DNA of 64,000 nt from Fulvia fulva (Eukaryota > Ascomycota > Dothideomycetes > Mycosphaerellales > Mycosphaerellaceae): positions 620,001-684,000 of the forward strand of contig NC_063013.1 in assembly GCF_020509005.1 (NCBI RefSeq), read 5' to 3'. This document shows, in pieces, positions 1 to 8,643 of the stretch. The stretch's first letter is position 1. Each line of letters starts with the position of its first letter. The position numbers and the translations under genes are program-made. The notes below the pieces were generated by a model. The model ran no database searches. It had not been told where the DNA came from and was given only the letters and a program-made list of their open reading frames with translations.

Positions 1-239
1 AGTGCAAAGTACGTTGTGACCATATTCGAACACAGCTCTTGCTAATTCTTGACAGCTCCGCAACCATGTTGACCATCTTCGGTGGACGTATTGAGGACTT
101 GGGGCCTATGTTGACTGAGGAGCGATTCTCCGAGCATTGGGAGCCACGTGTCTTGGACCGCTACGGCCTGACCATGGCCAAGTTCAACGGCACAGTCCTG
201 CCGGTGGAGATGAAGATAGACCCAAAGAAGTACCAGTGA
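1..239 (+). CDS. 3' end of putative family-2 (heme-thiolate) peroxidase, partial
   Basis: An open frame enters from the window edge (first full codon at base 3) and stops at 237-239. The tail has a W-E-P-R-V segment followed by G-L-T-M-A-K-F-N-G-T-V-L-P-V-E. From memory this resembles the C-terminus of fungal chloroperoxidase-like (Peroxidase_2) proteins, which are secreted heme-thiolate enzymes. The catalytic N-terminal half, with its proximal Cys motif, lies outside the window, so activity cannot be judged. The first bases may be intronic, because the N-terminal dozen codons do not look like this family. The family call is tentative. Confidence 0.45.
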   Translation, partial: CKVRCDHIRTQLLLILDSSATMLTIFGGRIEDLGPMLTEERFSEHWEPRVLDRYGLTMAKFNGTVLPVEMKIDPKKYQ

Positions 240-593
240 GCGTGAGAATGGCTTTGAGGCGACGATATTTGCGTTCGAGAGGGTGGTAGAAGATGCTTTC
301 ACGGCCATGTCGAGCAGCTGCGAGTGGCTCTTTGGAAGCACTGTCGCCAGAAGAAGTTGAAATTAAATCCAGATGCTTGAACACTGGAGTTTGAGACATG
401 CTGTGCGCGATCTCAATGTCGTCAGGACAGAATATGTATGACTCTAGAGTGTGCAATGTTGTTGTCGAGGCACTGTGATTGTTCGTGCGAGCAAGTCAGT
501 TTCTCCCACTCAACCTCTTCCCGGTCGGCCGCGGCACATTGATACGTAGGTACATATTGTTCTACCAAACGTCTGCCCCATCAATAACCACAC
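240..593. other. Intergenic, no gene seen
   Basis: This holds the 3' flank of the peroxidase-like gene and the 5' flank of tRNA-Ile. The small open frames in it have no recognisable protein features. Confidence 0.5.
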
Positions 594-608
594 GGTCGAT
601 TAGCTCAG

Positions 609-663
609 GTTTGTCGCAACAGCCAGCAAGGTTTCGTGAGCATTTGACTAACATCGTTCGCAG
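609..663 (+). other. Spliceosomal-type intron 1 in tRNA-Ile
   Basis: 55 nt, donor GTTTGT, branch motif CTAAC at 648-652, acceptor CGCAG. It interrupts the D loop just after the AG that follows the D-stem 5' strand, and so splits the A box. Confidence 0.85.
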
Positions 664-674
664 TTGGTTAGAGC

Positions 675-727
675 GTATGTTCTCACATGACATCGGGCCC
701 TCGAGCACGCAACTGACATCGCATCAG
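675..727 (+). other. Spliceosomal-type intron 2 in tRNA-Ile
   Basis: 53 nt, donor GTATGT, branch motif CTGAC at 713-717, acceptor ATCAG. It lies between tRNA positions 25 and 26, the same place as intron 1 of the tRNA-Ser gene. Confidence 0.85.
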
Positions 728-768
728 GTGGTGCTAATAATTGCTTGTTAACGCCAAGGTCGCGGGTT

Positions 769-820
769 GTAAGTTGGATCCCAAGACCGTCTCACCACGA
801 TCCCGTCTAATACATACCAG
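769..820 (+). other. Spliceosomal-type intron 3 in tRNA-Ile
   Basis: 52 nt, donor GTAAGT, branch motif CTAATAC at 807-813, acceptor ACCAG. It lies in the T loop between T55 and C56 and splits the B box. Confidence 0.85.
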
Positions 821-846
821 CGACCCCCTCATTGACCATTGAATTA

Positions 847-854
847 TTTTTTTT
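847..854 (+). terminator. Pol III-type T8 terminator of tRNA-Ile
   Basis: Eight consecutive T begin 9 nt after the discriminator base. There is no run of four or more T inside 594-838. Confidence 0.7.
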
Positions 855-1777
855 GCTGTTCTACTACCACGAGGTTGACATTTTTTGGCGTTCGAATGGA
901 AGCTGAATCGTAGCATGTGGCCATGCTTCTTGAAGTTTTGGCTGATTAGACATGGTGGAAGCCGAGTCATAACTATAGAAAAGACCGCCTGATCGACAAC
1001 ATCGCGAGGATGGTCTACATGATGCTTTCCTTTCTGTCACATTGACGCCAAAGTAGGCTGCAAAGTTGACGCTTCCAACGATCTGAAGTACGACAGCAAA
1101 AGCCTTTTGCCCGGCAGTACGACGACGAGATGCCCCGATGACGAGATGCCTAGGACTGCCCTTCGGAACTCCTGGAGGGTCAGAATACCACGCAGCCTTC
1201 AAGATAGCGTCGGATGTCGAGTGGGTCCGAGACAGGGTGCCACACACATCACGCCCAAGAAGGAAATTGTCTCCACAAAGGATTGAACAGGGCCAGGTAC
1301 TTTCGCGGCGGCCATGCAATTTAATGATACGAAGGAAATGAGACTTCTAATGCAATTCAAAGATCACTCTGAGATGCTCCTCAAGCTCTCGCCCGCCGCG
1401 ATCCCTGTCCATTCCTCGCATTCTTTCCACAGCTGAAGCAGATATTGAGTTGAATCGCAAGGACATTAGATCAGAGTCGTCGGCTTCGATGGAGGTATTG
1501 CTGTGGTCATTTGGCTGCAAGTCTCGGTTTGAGATAGCAGTCGAGAATGGGTGCTTGCTGGCAGTAGCACTAGCTGGGCGAGGCGGCTTGGTGTCGTCTT
1601 GACCATTCCCATTGCAGAAGGAGCTGTGATACGGACCTTGGTTGACCACGGCACAGAAATGGGTATGTCTGCGGTCTTCCACGCACCATGGCAAGCACTC
1701 TGCTTTGTCAAGCCGTTACCATCTCGGTCCCTCGCTCAGAGCATATCACAAAGTTCGACTCTTTCAAGAGCACTTGA
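855..1777. other. Intergenic, no gene seen
   Basis: Open frames on the minus strand (864-1319, 1347-1694) are arginine- and serine-rich without domain character and overlap one another. I could not support any as a gene. Confidence 0.4.
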
Positions 1778-2464
1778 TCACTCTTCCTCTCCATCCTCAA
1801 CGACCCTCGCCTTCTTCACTTGCGTGCTTTCCTCCCCCACCAAAGCCGAGCTCGCACTCAGGCCAACATCGTCCATCGCCTCAACCAACAGCTGGACTTG
1901 CTTGAGCTCCAGCACACCCTCCTCCCTCACGATCATGAGCTCCTCGAACATTGTCATCAGCTCCTTGAGCTCTTCCAGCCTCGCCGCCTCCAGCTTTCCA
2001 ATCTCCTTATCTTGAGCCACAATATCAGCTTTGAACTTCTTGCCTCTGAATAACTTCTGGTCGTAGTAGCCCTGCAGATCAAGTTTCTTGTTGTCTTCGT
2101 CGCCCGCTGCTTTGCTCTCATTCGGTGGTACTTCCGCAGCGACCTGTAGCTGCTCCAGCAGCACAGCACATTGATCCGCAAGCTCGACTTGCTCGGTCTC
2201 GGCAGCGTTGTAGGCATTGATGAGGGCTTTATGGCGAGTTGGCAAAGTCTCTAGGATATGGCGGAGGCACTTGATTTTGGTTGCTGCGTCGGTTTTGTCG
2301 TCTGAGGTGAGAATCTCGTAAGATGGCGCGCCACTTTGCGAGTGCAGGTATATCATCCAAGACTTGAGCTCTTCCTCGATAATGCTGCCAAGCTTCTCAA
2401 GGTTGTCGGCGGCTATTGTGGCCCCTGGGTCGACTTCTTGTTCGGTCTGCGCGGAGTCGTCCAT
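1778..2464 (-). CDS. Hypothetical acidic coiled-coil protein
   Basis: 228 residues, taking the ATG at 2464 (M-D-D-S-A-Q), because the 23 upstream codons of the open frame are low-complexity and look like 5' UTR. The protein is acidic and largely helical. Heptad-like Leu/Glu/Lys stretches cover about residues 20-130, with a second coiled coil at about 150-205 rich in L-E-E-L-K-E-L type repeats. The tail is acidic and basic. There is no signal peptide or membrane segment. Its size and architecture resemble small kinetochore or spindle coiled-coil subunits, but I see no diagnostic motif and assign no function. Its stop lies in a poorly coding region, and its 5' end is about 190 bp from the 3' end of DML1 on the same strand. 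Confidence 0.7.
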   Translation of the reverse strand: MDDSAQTEQEVDPGATIAADNLEKLGSIIEEELKSWMIYLHSQSGAPSYEILTSDDKTDAATKIKCLRHILETLPTRHKALINAYNAAETEQVELADQCAVLLEQLQVAAEVPPNESKAAGDEDNKKLDLQGYYDQKLFRGKKFKADIVAQDKEIGKLEAARLEELKELMTMFEELMIVREEGVLELKQVQLLVEAMDDVGLSASSALVGEESTQVKKARVVEDGEEE

Positions 2465-2652
2465 GATGTGTCGCTGAAGTGGTGGGAGAAGTGCGTGAGG
2501 CTTTGGCTCGGAAGGGTGGAAAGATGAGCACATGCATCGGTGCTGTCAGTCAAACCGGACCTGCTGAGCCGAGATCACTTGCAGCGACAGCGTCGGCACA
2601 TGCAATTTGCTGCAGCTTCTGAAGTGAGCTTCACTCGTCATCACTCATATCC

Positions 2653-4273
2653 TCAGTCGCTCAAGTCATCGCTGTCCCAGCCGTCCTCATACTCTTCTGC
2701 AATAGTGGACAGGCCATCACAGAGCGCCTCGCGGTCTTCCACTCCTACCATGCGGCGCGCCACATTCTCAACAGCTCTCACATGGCTCGCGATTGCTGTG
2801 TTGGTTGTGAGTACAGCATCGATGGCCAGCTTCTGCGGGCGGCCGGGTATCCGAAAGATGCTCGGATAGGATGGAAGTATTGGATGGAGAAGACCAGATT
2901 GATGCAGCGATATGCGAGGAGCTTGAGCAGAGAAACGATCGTGAAGGCGTTCGCTCGCATCATGTATCTCAGTCGGAGTCTTCCAAGGTCCTCGAAGGGA
3001 GCCAATCTTGCTGAAGAGATGCACTCTTCCTCTGCTCTGTCTGCCAGATGTTGTACCAGGAGACATTTCAGGAAACATGTCGATATCATGCTTGTCATCA
3101 TCGGAATCGTCGTCGTCATCATGCTCACTGACTCCATTTGTCATGCGAGGATCGTGATGGCCATTAGGTTGGTTCTGCTTCTCTAGATTTGCCACGTCGT
3201 CGACCGACAGCGAGCAAGCCGCAATACGACGCATGCCGTTGCCATTAAGCACTGATTCCATGTTGTTGAAAGTGGCTCGGGCATGCTGAGCACTGCGTAG
3301 CCGCGTCGCCAGAGTCATTGTCTCCACAGCGGTCGCTTGGAGGGCTGAAGTCTGCCATCTGCTTGTGCCATCAATTGATGCATAGCCCGGTAGAGACCCC
3401 GGTATGCTGCCGAGAGGAACATGCAGACTTGCGGACGGATCGAGCGCATATAATGACTGCGCGGCGTTGGCCAAACGCAGCATTTGCTGCTCTCTTGCTG
3501 CTCGCTGAGTATCTTGTAGACCAAAGACCCATCGGCAGCCCTTGCCAAGCTCATCTGCAAGACGTTCCACATACTTGGATGCGAACCCTCCCCAAGCATC
3601 ATCTGTGCCCGAGAAAATCTGAATACCTTGTAACTGATCACACTCTTCCAGGAACAGCCTCAGGTCCCGGTCAAGTAGGTCGTGCTCGCGGTCAAGATTT
3701 GCAAACAGCTCCTCGCCCTTTTGCCACTGCTCGAACGGCATCAAAGAGCTATTCAGCTCGTACTCGTTCAGCTGCACAATGCTACGAGGGTGGTAGAATA
3801 CGTGGTTGCAGTCTGACCAGAATCGAACAGTCTCTGTGGTTAGTGTTGGTGCTTCAAGGCCTGCATCAAGCGCCTGCTGATAGGCGCTGGGAGCAATAGG
3901 TGGAAGCTGGAGGGACATCGTACTGCCGCTCCATTGGCCTTCCCGTGCAGGGTCCTCCTGCTGTTGAAGCTGGTACAGGGCATTCTCTCGACGTAAAGTG
4001 CCAAATGCTCCTTTCAAGTCGTAAATCAGGGTACGCGGTGTGTACGTTTCGGCACCATCAGCGCCAATGCCAGGACGGAATGAGACATCGTGATCGACTG
4101 GAGACTCGTCTTCGCCAGCGTAGGTGAAGTACGATTCCTGAGGGCGGCGTTAGTGACATTGATGCTGAGAGGAAGAGTCTCGCCCGAAGCACTTGCCTTA
4201 CCTGTGTGTTCCAGTAGTGCGTGCCTAGGTAGTTGGCCTGCTGGCCGAACTGCAGCGTCACAACCTCATGCAT
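2653..4273 (-). CDS. DML1: Misato/DML1-family tubulin-like protein
   Basis: Two exons, complement(2653..4137, 4202..4273), encode 518 residues. The 64-nt intron has donor GTAAGG and acceptor CTCAG, and the frame closes exactly. The N-terminus, M-H-E-V-V-T-L-Q-F-G-Q-Q-A-N-Y-L followed by T-H-Y-W-N-T-Q-E, is the hallmark of the Misato family. It is followed by the conserved D-H-D-V-S-F-R-P-G segment, the T-P-R-T-L-I-Y-D-L-K-G block, and later tubulin-like sequence. The family acts in mitochondrial partitioning and morphology (yeast Dml1, animal Misato); this is family knowledge. A Ser/Asp-rich acidic insert lies near residue 330. Length is normal. The gene is transcribed divergently from MDM10 across 257 bp, so the two may be co-regulated. 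Confidence 0.93.
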
Positions 4274-4530
4274 GATGCCTGCCGTTCACATGAACATCAA
4301 CTCGCGTTCGGTATTGATGCAGTGTTGATGGAATCGAGTGGTCTGCAGAAGACTTCACGATCCATGCTGCATGTTCCATCACGTCGGCGTAGGTTTCGGC
4401 ACTACTATTCCGGCCTCGACACCTCGATCAAGGCGACATTCTGAGTTGAGTGCTACTGTCGCAAGGCTTGTGGCAGTCGCCGACAACGCTATAGTCATGA
4501 TCGACACAAGATGATCGATCGTCAAGCAGC
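4274..4530. promoter_or_regulatory. Shared divergent promoter region DML1/MDM10
   Basis: 257 bp separate the two start codons, which point away from each other. No other gene fits here, so both promoters must lie in or overlap this interval. I did not identify a specific factor site. Confidence 0.55.
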
Positions 4531-5712
4531 ATGCTGGACTTCATGGACTATGTCCAGCATGCCTTTCACCAAACTTCGCGCTGGAACGTCGACAACAGCT
4601 ATGCCTCCCTAACGACCACCTCGAACAACTTACTCGACTTTCGCATACCACGAGGCATAAGACTGCACGTATCCTCCTTATCAGCTCCCAACTTCGCAAC
4701 AAGCTATGTCCTGGGCACCCAAGGTGTCGTCGACGGATCACTCAGCTTCCTGTACACAAGTCTCCCGATCCAAGTCGCGAGTCGGAGCAGCGATATATAC
4801 CTCACAAGCCTAGCTCGAGGATACAGACATCTCCGAGAGCTGCGGAAACCGGAGCAGAAGGAGCAGAGACAGATCGTGGATAAGGGCGAACACGTCCAGC
4901 GCAACAAGGATGCATTGCTGTACGGCAGGCTGTATCTGCCGTCGAGCACGCTGGAAGCATTATATCTCCGACGACTATCCCCAGCACGACTGCTGAGCTT
5001 ACGGTGCGTCTCTGATGCCACCTTGCCCAGTGGAGGCACGATCCTGGCAACACTGCAGAACGACTTTGGCAAGTACAGTACAGAGTACCTCTACTCCACA
5101 GACTCTGCTCTCGTCGGCTTTCGCGGTCTGTACAACTTCGGCTACGACCCACGATATCCCGATCAACAGCCATCCTCACGCCCGCCAGCTCATCCTTGGG
5201 ATCATCAAAGCGGACGGCTCAGTGCCGGCGCAGAGGCATACTTCAGCCCGCTCAACAAGAGCGGTGGTATCAGCACTGGTTTGAGGTTCACAACTTTATC
5301 CACCCATACTGGCTTCCCATACACCATGGCACTGACTGTCAATCCGCTCATGGGAAATCTGAGCTCCACCTACGCAGTCAAAGCAGGTCCCAATGTAGCA
5401 CTCTGCTCCCGCTTCGACTTCAACGTGTACAGCTACGAAAGTGACGTGGTGGTGGGGCTCGAGCTCTGGCAACGACAGCAGAGTCCCGTAAAGGTGGCAT
5501 GGGCAGCGGACCGGCTCCGGCATGGATGGCCGAGAAGCGGCGCAAATGTCAATGGCGTGTTGAAAGCGCGCATGGACAATCATGGAAAGGTCGGGCTACT
5601 GTGGGAGTGCAGGGCGAAGGAGCTGCTGTTGAGTCTAGGTGCAGGCTTTGATTTGAAACAGAGGGAGAGGATGGTTGGGAGTGTGGGAGTTGAGGTTAGC
5701 TATTCGAGTTAG
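4531..5712 (+). CDS. MDM10: Mitochondrial distribution and morphology protein 10 (ERMES beta-barrel)
   Basis: Intronless, 393 residues. The start M-L-D-F-M-D-Y-V-Q-H-A-F followed by N-L-L-D-F-R-I-P-R-G-I is typical of Mdm10. Family knowledge: Mdm10 is an outer-membrane beta-barrel. It belongs to the ER-mitochondria encounter structure with Mmm1, Mdm12 and Mdm34, and also helps the SAM complex. The rest shows alternating hydrophobic beta-strand character and ends in a short beta-signal-like stretch (G-V-E-V-S-Y-S-S), with no N-terminal presequence, as expected. A low-complexity loop near residues 210-225 matches the variable loop seen in fungal Mdm10. An ATG a little further in (M-D-Y) is possible, but the upstream ATG keeps the family N-terminus. 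Confidence 0.95.
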   Translation: MLDFMDYVQHAFHQTSRWNVDNSYASLTTTSNNLLDFRIPRGIRLHVSSLSAPNFATSYVLGTQGVVDGSLSFLYTSLPIQVASRSSDIYLTSLARGYRHLRELRKPEQKEQRQIVDKGEHVQRNKDALLYGRLYLPSSTLEALYLRRLSPARLLSLRCVSDATLPSGGTILATLQNDFGKYSTEYLYSTDSALVGFRGLYNFGYDPRYPDQQPSSRPPAHPWDHQSGRLSAGAEAYFSPLNKSGGISTGLRFTTLSTHTGFPYTMALTVNPLMGNLSSTYAVKAGPNVALCSRFDFNVYSYESDVVVGLELWQRQQSPVKVAWAADRLRHGWPRSGANVNGVLKARMDNHGKVGLLWECRAKELLLSLGAGFDLKQRERMVGSVGVEVSYSS

Positions 5713-6324
5713 ACTGAAGTCCTCACTGGTCTTCCACACCATCAGCCATGTCAAGGCTTCTGTTCCGACTTCTAGGTCCAGAGCCAGTGATGTGTACGCC
5801 GCCACATGTTCAAGATGATAGCCAGCACTACCCTATCCCGAGCGGCTGGATGAGACACCTCCGCTGCAAGCTCGCCCTGCACTGCATCCTACCTGCCTGC
5901 GAACTCATGTACGTCAGGCAATGAACTGTCGTTCATGCAGTCTATGAATGCATACAACGCCGTTCCATCATTGCTCATTGGCGTCATTACCGCACATATT
6001 GCATCAGGCGCACGAGGTAGATTGGCAGCAAACACGTTCACGCACCATGCCCCTGCACGTTCCAACGGATAGCAACATACAGAGGCTTGTCTTGGCGGCG
6101 GCATGTCTCAACTTGACGGCCGTCAGGCTTGATGAACAAAGAGGTGGCGGTCAGGAGCCGTCTGCGAACGCTGCCGGCTGCGAACGCTGATGCGAACACG
6201 TAGTGCGTGAACGATATTTTACTTTACCCGGTTCTTCTGTGCTGTGTTACCTTTCTTTTCATCCATCTACAGTCACACAGCATACCTACTCGCACACTAC
6301 CTTTTGCAGACCACGACACTCATC
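5713..6324. other. Intergenic, no gene seen
   Basis: This is the 3' flank of MDM10 and the upstream region and 5' UTR of the next gene. The final 100 bp are pyrimidine-rich (CT and CACA runs), typical of a fungal 5' UTR. Confidence 0.45.
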
Positions 6325-7323
6325 ATGTCTTGCGAAGTCGCCAACGCGTCACCGTTTGGTGATCCGAATGAGTGGGGAAAGGTTGAGAGTCCTGGCGGAG
6401 GTCTTGATGCCATCGTCAACTTCAATGCTTCATTTTTACCTCAGGATGGTAATACCGTCGATCCGCAGCTCTTCAGCAACAGTCCAGCTCCCAACGAATA
6501 CCACCACAGCACATACAACGTGCCGTCCAACGGCCTGGACCAGACCCTGTCTGCTGAGCCCTCCCCCTTCGGCGACTACCCAGCGGATTTCAACCAAGCA
6601 CCTAGCTCACCCTACTTTCCGTCCATCGAACACCCTCCGCAGCAGATCTACCACCCCTCGCCCCTTCGCAACAATGCCTTTCGCCGCTCCGTCTCCGAGC
6701 CACCTGGCGGCCCAGATCTCCAACAACCAGGTCCACCACCCATGATGTTCCACCGCGAACACCACTATCTTGGCAAACCCATGCCACGTCAAGCCGTCCA
6801 ACTCAAATCGCTTCCAAAGGCCAAGCAACAGCGCCCACACCCATACCAGCGCGCCCACACCCGCCGCGTCAACGTACCAGAGCCAGGCCCACCATTTCGT
6901 CCAGAACACCGCCGTGCGCATACATCTGGCGGTCGTACAGGTCCCACTTCCAGCCCCATGATGATGATGATGCAGATGCCGCATCAGCAGCAGTACATGC
7001 CTCATGCGCCGATGATGCAGGAGCCACAGCAGCAGTTCGTGTCATCGAGGGTTTGCACGCCAGTTCCGGAGATGCCGCAGATTGATCCGGCGTTGAGCGG
7101 ATCGAGCACGCCAATGCCAGCCTATATGCACAGCAGTCCGAGAAATGCTGTGTCGATCCCGTTGACGGTAGATGAGTTGAGGAGTATGATCTTTGAGGCG
7201 GTGCAGAAGGCTGTGGGTGAGAAGGAGAAGAAGGATAGTGTTGCTGGTGTGAGCCCGAGGAACATGGCGGCGACGGTGGAGGATAGAGAGGAGGCTGAGG
7301 CTGCGAAGACTGAGGATGCGTAG
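6325..7323 (+). CDS. Hypothetical Pro/Gln/His/Met-rich protein
   Basis: 332 residues from the ATG at 6325 (M-S-C-E-V-A-N-A-S-P-F-G-D). The open frame extends further upstream, but those residues are a CT-rich leader. Residues 1-100 are disordered with S-P-F-G-D motifs. The middle is basic and Pro/Arg/His-rich. At about 212-240 there is a Met/Gln/His tract (M-M-M-M-M-Q-M). The C-terminus has a short amphipathic helix around L-T-V-D-E-L-R-S-M-I-F-E-A-V-Q-K-A-V-G, then an acidic tail. There is no membrane segment or signal peptide. The pattern suggests a nuclear regulatory or RNA-associated protein, but that is a guess and I do not recognise a family. Confidence 0.75.
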   Translation: MSCEVANASPFGDPNEWGKVESPGGGLDAIVNFNASFLPQDGNTVDPQLFSNSPAPNEYHHSTYNVPSNGLDQTLSAEPSPFGDYPADFNQAPSSPYFPSIEHPPQQIYHPSPLRNNAFRRSVSEPPGGPDLQQPGPPPMMFHREHHYLGKPMPRQAVQLKSLPKAKQQRPHPYQRAHTRRVNVPEPGPPFRPEHRRAHTSGGRTGPTSSPMMMMMQMPHQQQYMPHAPMMQEPQQQFVSSRVCTPVPEMPQIDPALSGSSTPMPAYMHSSPRNAVSIPLTVDELRSMIFEAVQKAVGEKEKKDSVAGVSPRNMAATVEDREEAEAAKTEDA

Positions 7324-7490
7324 TAGGTTGCTCGTTCTTGGAGCCAATGGTCTTCTTTGCTGACGTGTTTCCAGATTGGAGGAGTGTGTTGGACGCTCGC
7401 ATCACCGGCGGAAGACACTGAGGTGTCGTCCGGACGTGTACAAAGATCCGGAATGCCCAGAATGCCATGATCTCAATGTCCTAACTGTCC

Positions 7491-7964
7491 TCAATCATCC
7501 TCATCCTCCTTAACCTTTCCCTGATTCCACACCTCCCAAATCTGATCCATAATCATATCCGCAAACCCCTTCCCCTCCTCGACATCCTCTTTTATCTCCC
7601 TCTGCCGTTGCACCTTCCACACATCCCTCTGCTTCGCCAATTCACCCCTGCCCTCTTTCTGCAGCTCCGCGATCACACTTTGCTCTTGTCTCTCCAGATC
7701 GTCTCTACCTGGAAGTGGTCGCATTGGCTGCCGACTGACATGCTGCCACACTGACCTTCCAGATGATTCACGGATCAGGTAGTTTGCAGAGTAGCCTGTG
7801 ACACCGACAAGACCGAGAGTGTAGATGTCGAGCTTTCGGGGTGGGAGGATTGCGAGGATTGGGCAAGCTATTACCGCGGCGAGGGCGGCGTTGTGGACGG
7901 CTTTTCTGTAGCGTTCGATTTCGGGGTTCACGGGTTGTTGGGGAGTCTCCTGTGGTTGTGACAT
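7491..7964 (-). CDS. Small two-helix membrane protein, fungal 'rhomboid-family-like' annotation group
   Basis: 157 residues, intronless. The N-terminus is short and Pro/Gln-rich. Hydrophobic segments at about residues 26-42 (A-A-L-A-A-V-I-A-C-P-I-L-A-I-L) and 49-63 (T-L-G-L-V-G-V-T-G-Y) flank a P-P-R-K-L-D motif. After these comes a soluble charged helix with many Lys, Glu, Arg and Gln residues and an acidic end (K-E-D-E-D-D). Similar small proteins in filamentous ascomycetes are often labelled rhomboid-family membrane protein, though they are far too short to hold the rhomboid catalytic Ser-His dyad, and none is visible here. Mitochondrial or ER location is possible but not shown. The function is unknown. 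Confidence 0.75.
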   Translation of the reverse strand: MSQPQETPQQPVNPEIERYRKAVHNAALAAVIACPILAILPPRKLDIYTLGLVGVTGYSANYLIRESSGRSVWQHVSRQPMRPLPGRDDLERQEQSVIAELQKEGRGELAKQRDVWKVQRQREIKEDVEEGKGFADMIMDQIWEVWNQGKVKEDEDD

Positions 7965-8379
7965 GTTAGATGTCAGCTATGGGAGGTGTTTTGTCTAGTG
8001 AACATTGCAAAATGATGTTTTGAACTTTTGCGAGATCGAGGTCTTCAAGTCTGATCGTCATGACTAAGATACCTTAGCTTCACTTAGCTTTAGAGTTTCA
8101 CACTAGCTGAGTGCCAAGAAATGACCGGGCAGACCGCACCCCATGATATCTCCTCATTGCAGCCTACGACGGAGGTTCGAAGAGCAGGAAAGAGAATGAA
8201 CAGAGTATGACATGTATACAGACCGTTTGTACTGTCTTGCGGACCGCTTTGGAAGTCTAGTGATCGAGCACAACTTTCAGACTTTCCATCACTGCGGAAC
8301 GTAGCAACATATGCAAAATAAATTTGACTTCCACCAATCAGCGCAGAGGCGATTGAGTAAACTCGATCGAATCATGTCA
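7965..8379. other. Intergenic, upstream of tRNA-Ser
   Basis: No gene seen. An AT-rich stretch at about 8310-8325 lies roughly 60 bp upstream of the tRNA 5' end and could serve as an upstream promoter element, but this is speculative. Confidence 0.4.
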
Positions 8380-8404
8380 GGCAACGTAGCAAAGTGGTTA
8401 ATGC

Positions 8405-8459
8405 GTGAGTTCTTCCAACGAGGAACTGTTCGCACTTCAATCTTCTAACCCAGCTACAG
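8405..8459 (+). other. Spliceosomal-type intron 1 in tRNA-Ser
   Basis: 55 nt, donor GTGAGT, branch motif CTAAC at 8445-8449, acceptor TACAG. It lies between tRNA positions 25 and 26. Confidence 0.85.
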
Positions 8460-8518
8460 GTTTGACTCGAATACGCTCTTCGGAGTAACATTCTGATATC
8501 AAATACCCTCGGGTGCGC

Positions 8519-8574
8519 GTAAGTTGTTGTAACCACATCAACTTCTGGTGTGTCCAATCTCTGACATGTAACAG
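8519..8574 (+). other. Spliceosomal-type intron 2 in tRNA-Ser
   Basis: 56 nt, donor GTAAGT, branch motif CTGAC at 8561-8565, acceptor AACAG. It splits the 5' strand of the T stem (GC|AGG). Confidence 0.85.
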
Positions 8575-8588
8575 AGGTTCGAGTCCTG

Positions 8589-8643
8589 GTAAGCTGAACT
8601 CGATCTCTTGTCGTTTCTAAACAATGTTCTAACAGCATCGCAG
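8589..8643 (+). other. Spliceosomal-type intron 3 in tRNA-Ser
   Basis: 55 nt, donor GTAAGC, branch motif CTAAC at 8629-8633, acceptor CGCAG. It splits the 3' strand of the T stem (CCTG|C) and separates the two halves of the acceptor stem. Confidence 0.85.

Larger units (their letters stand above)
594..838 (+). tRNA. tRNA-Ile(AAU) interrupted by three spliceosomal-type introns plus a canonical tRNA intron
   Basis: Exons are 594-608, 664-674, 728-768 and 821-838. Joined, and without an 11-nt anticodon-loop intron (about 740-750), they give 74 nt. The acceptor stem is GGTCGAT (594-600) with ATTGACC (831-837), one G-U pair, and discriminator A838. The D stem is GCTC (603-606) with GAGC (671-674). 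The anticodon stem is TGGTG with CGCCA, and loop CTAATAA carries anticodon AAT at 736-738. The T stem is GCGGG (762-766) with CCCTC (826-830), one C-U mismatch, around loop TTCGACC. The three insertions have GT-AG ends and branch-point motifs. Insertion 1 splits the A box and insertion 3 splits the B box, so the internal Pol III promoter is not contiguous in DNA. A T8 tract follows 8 nt downstream. A decayed pseudogene is the alternative, but near-complete pairing after removal argues against it. Confidence 0.9.
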
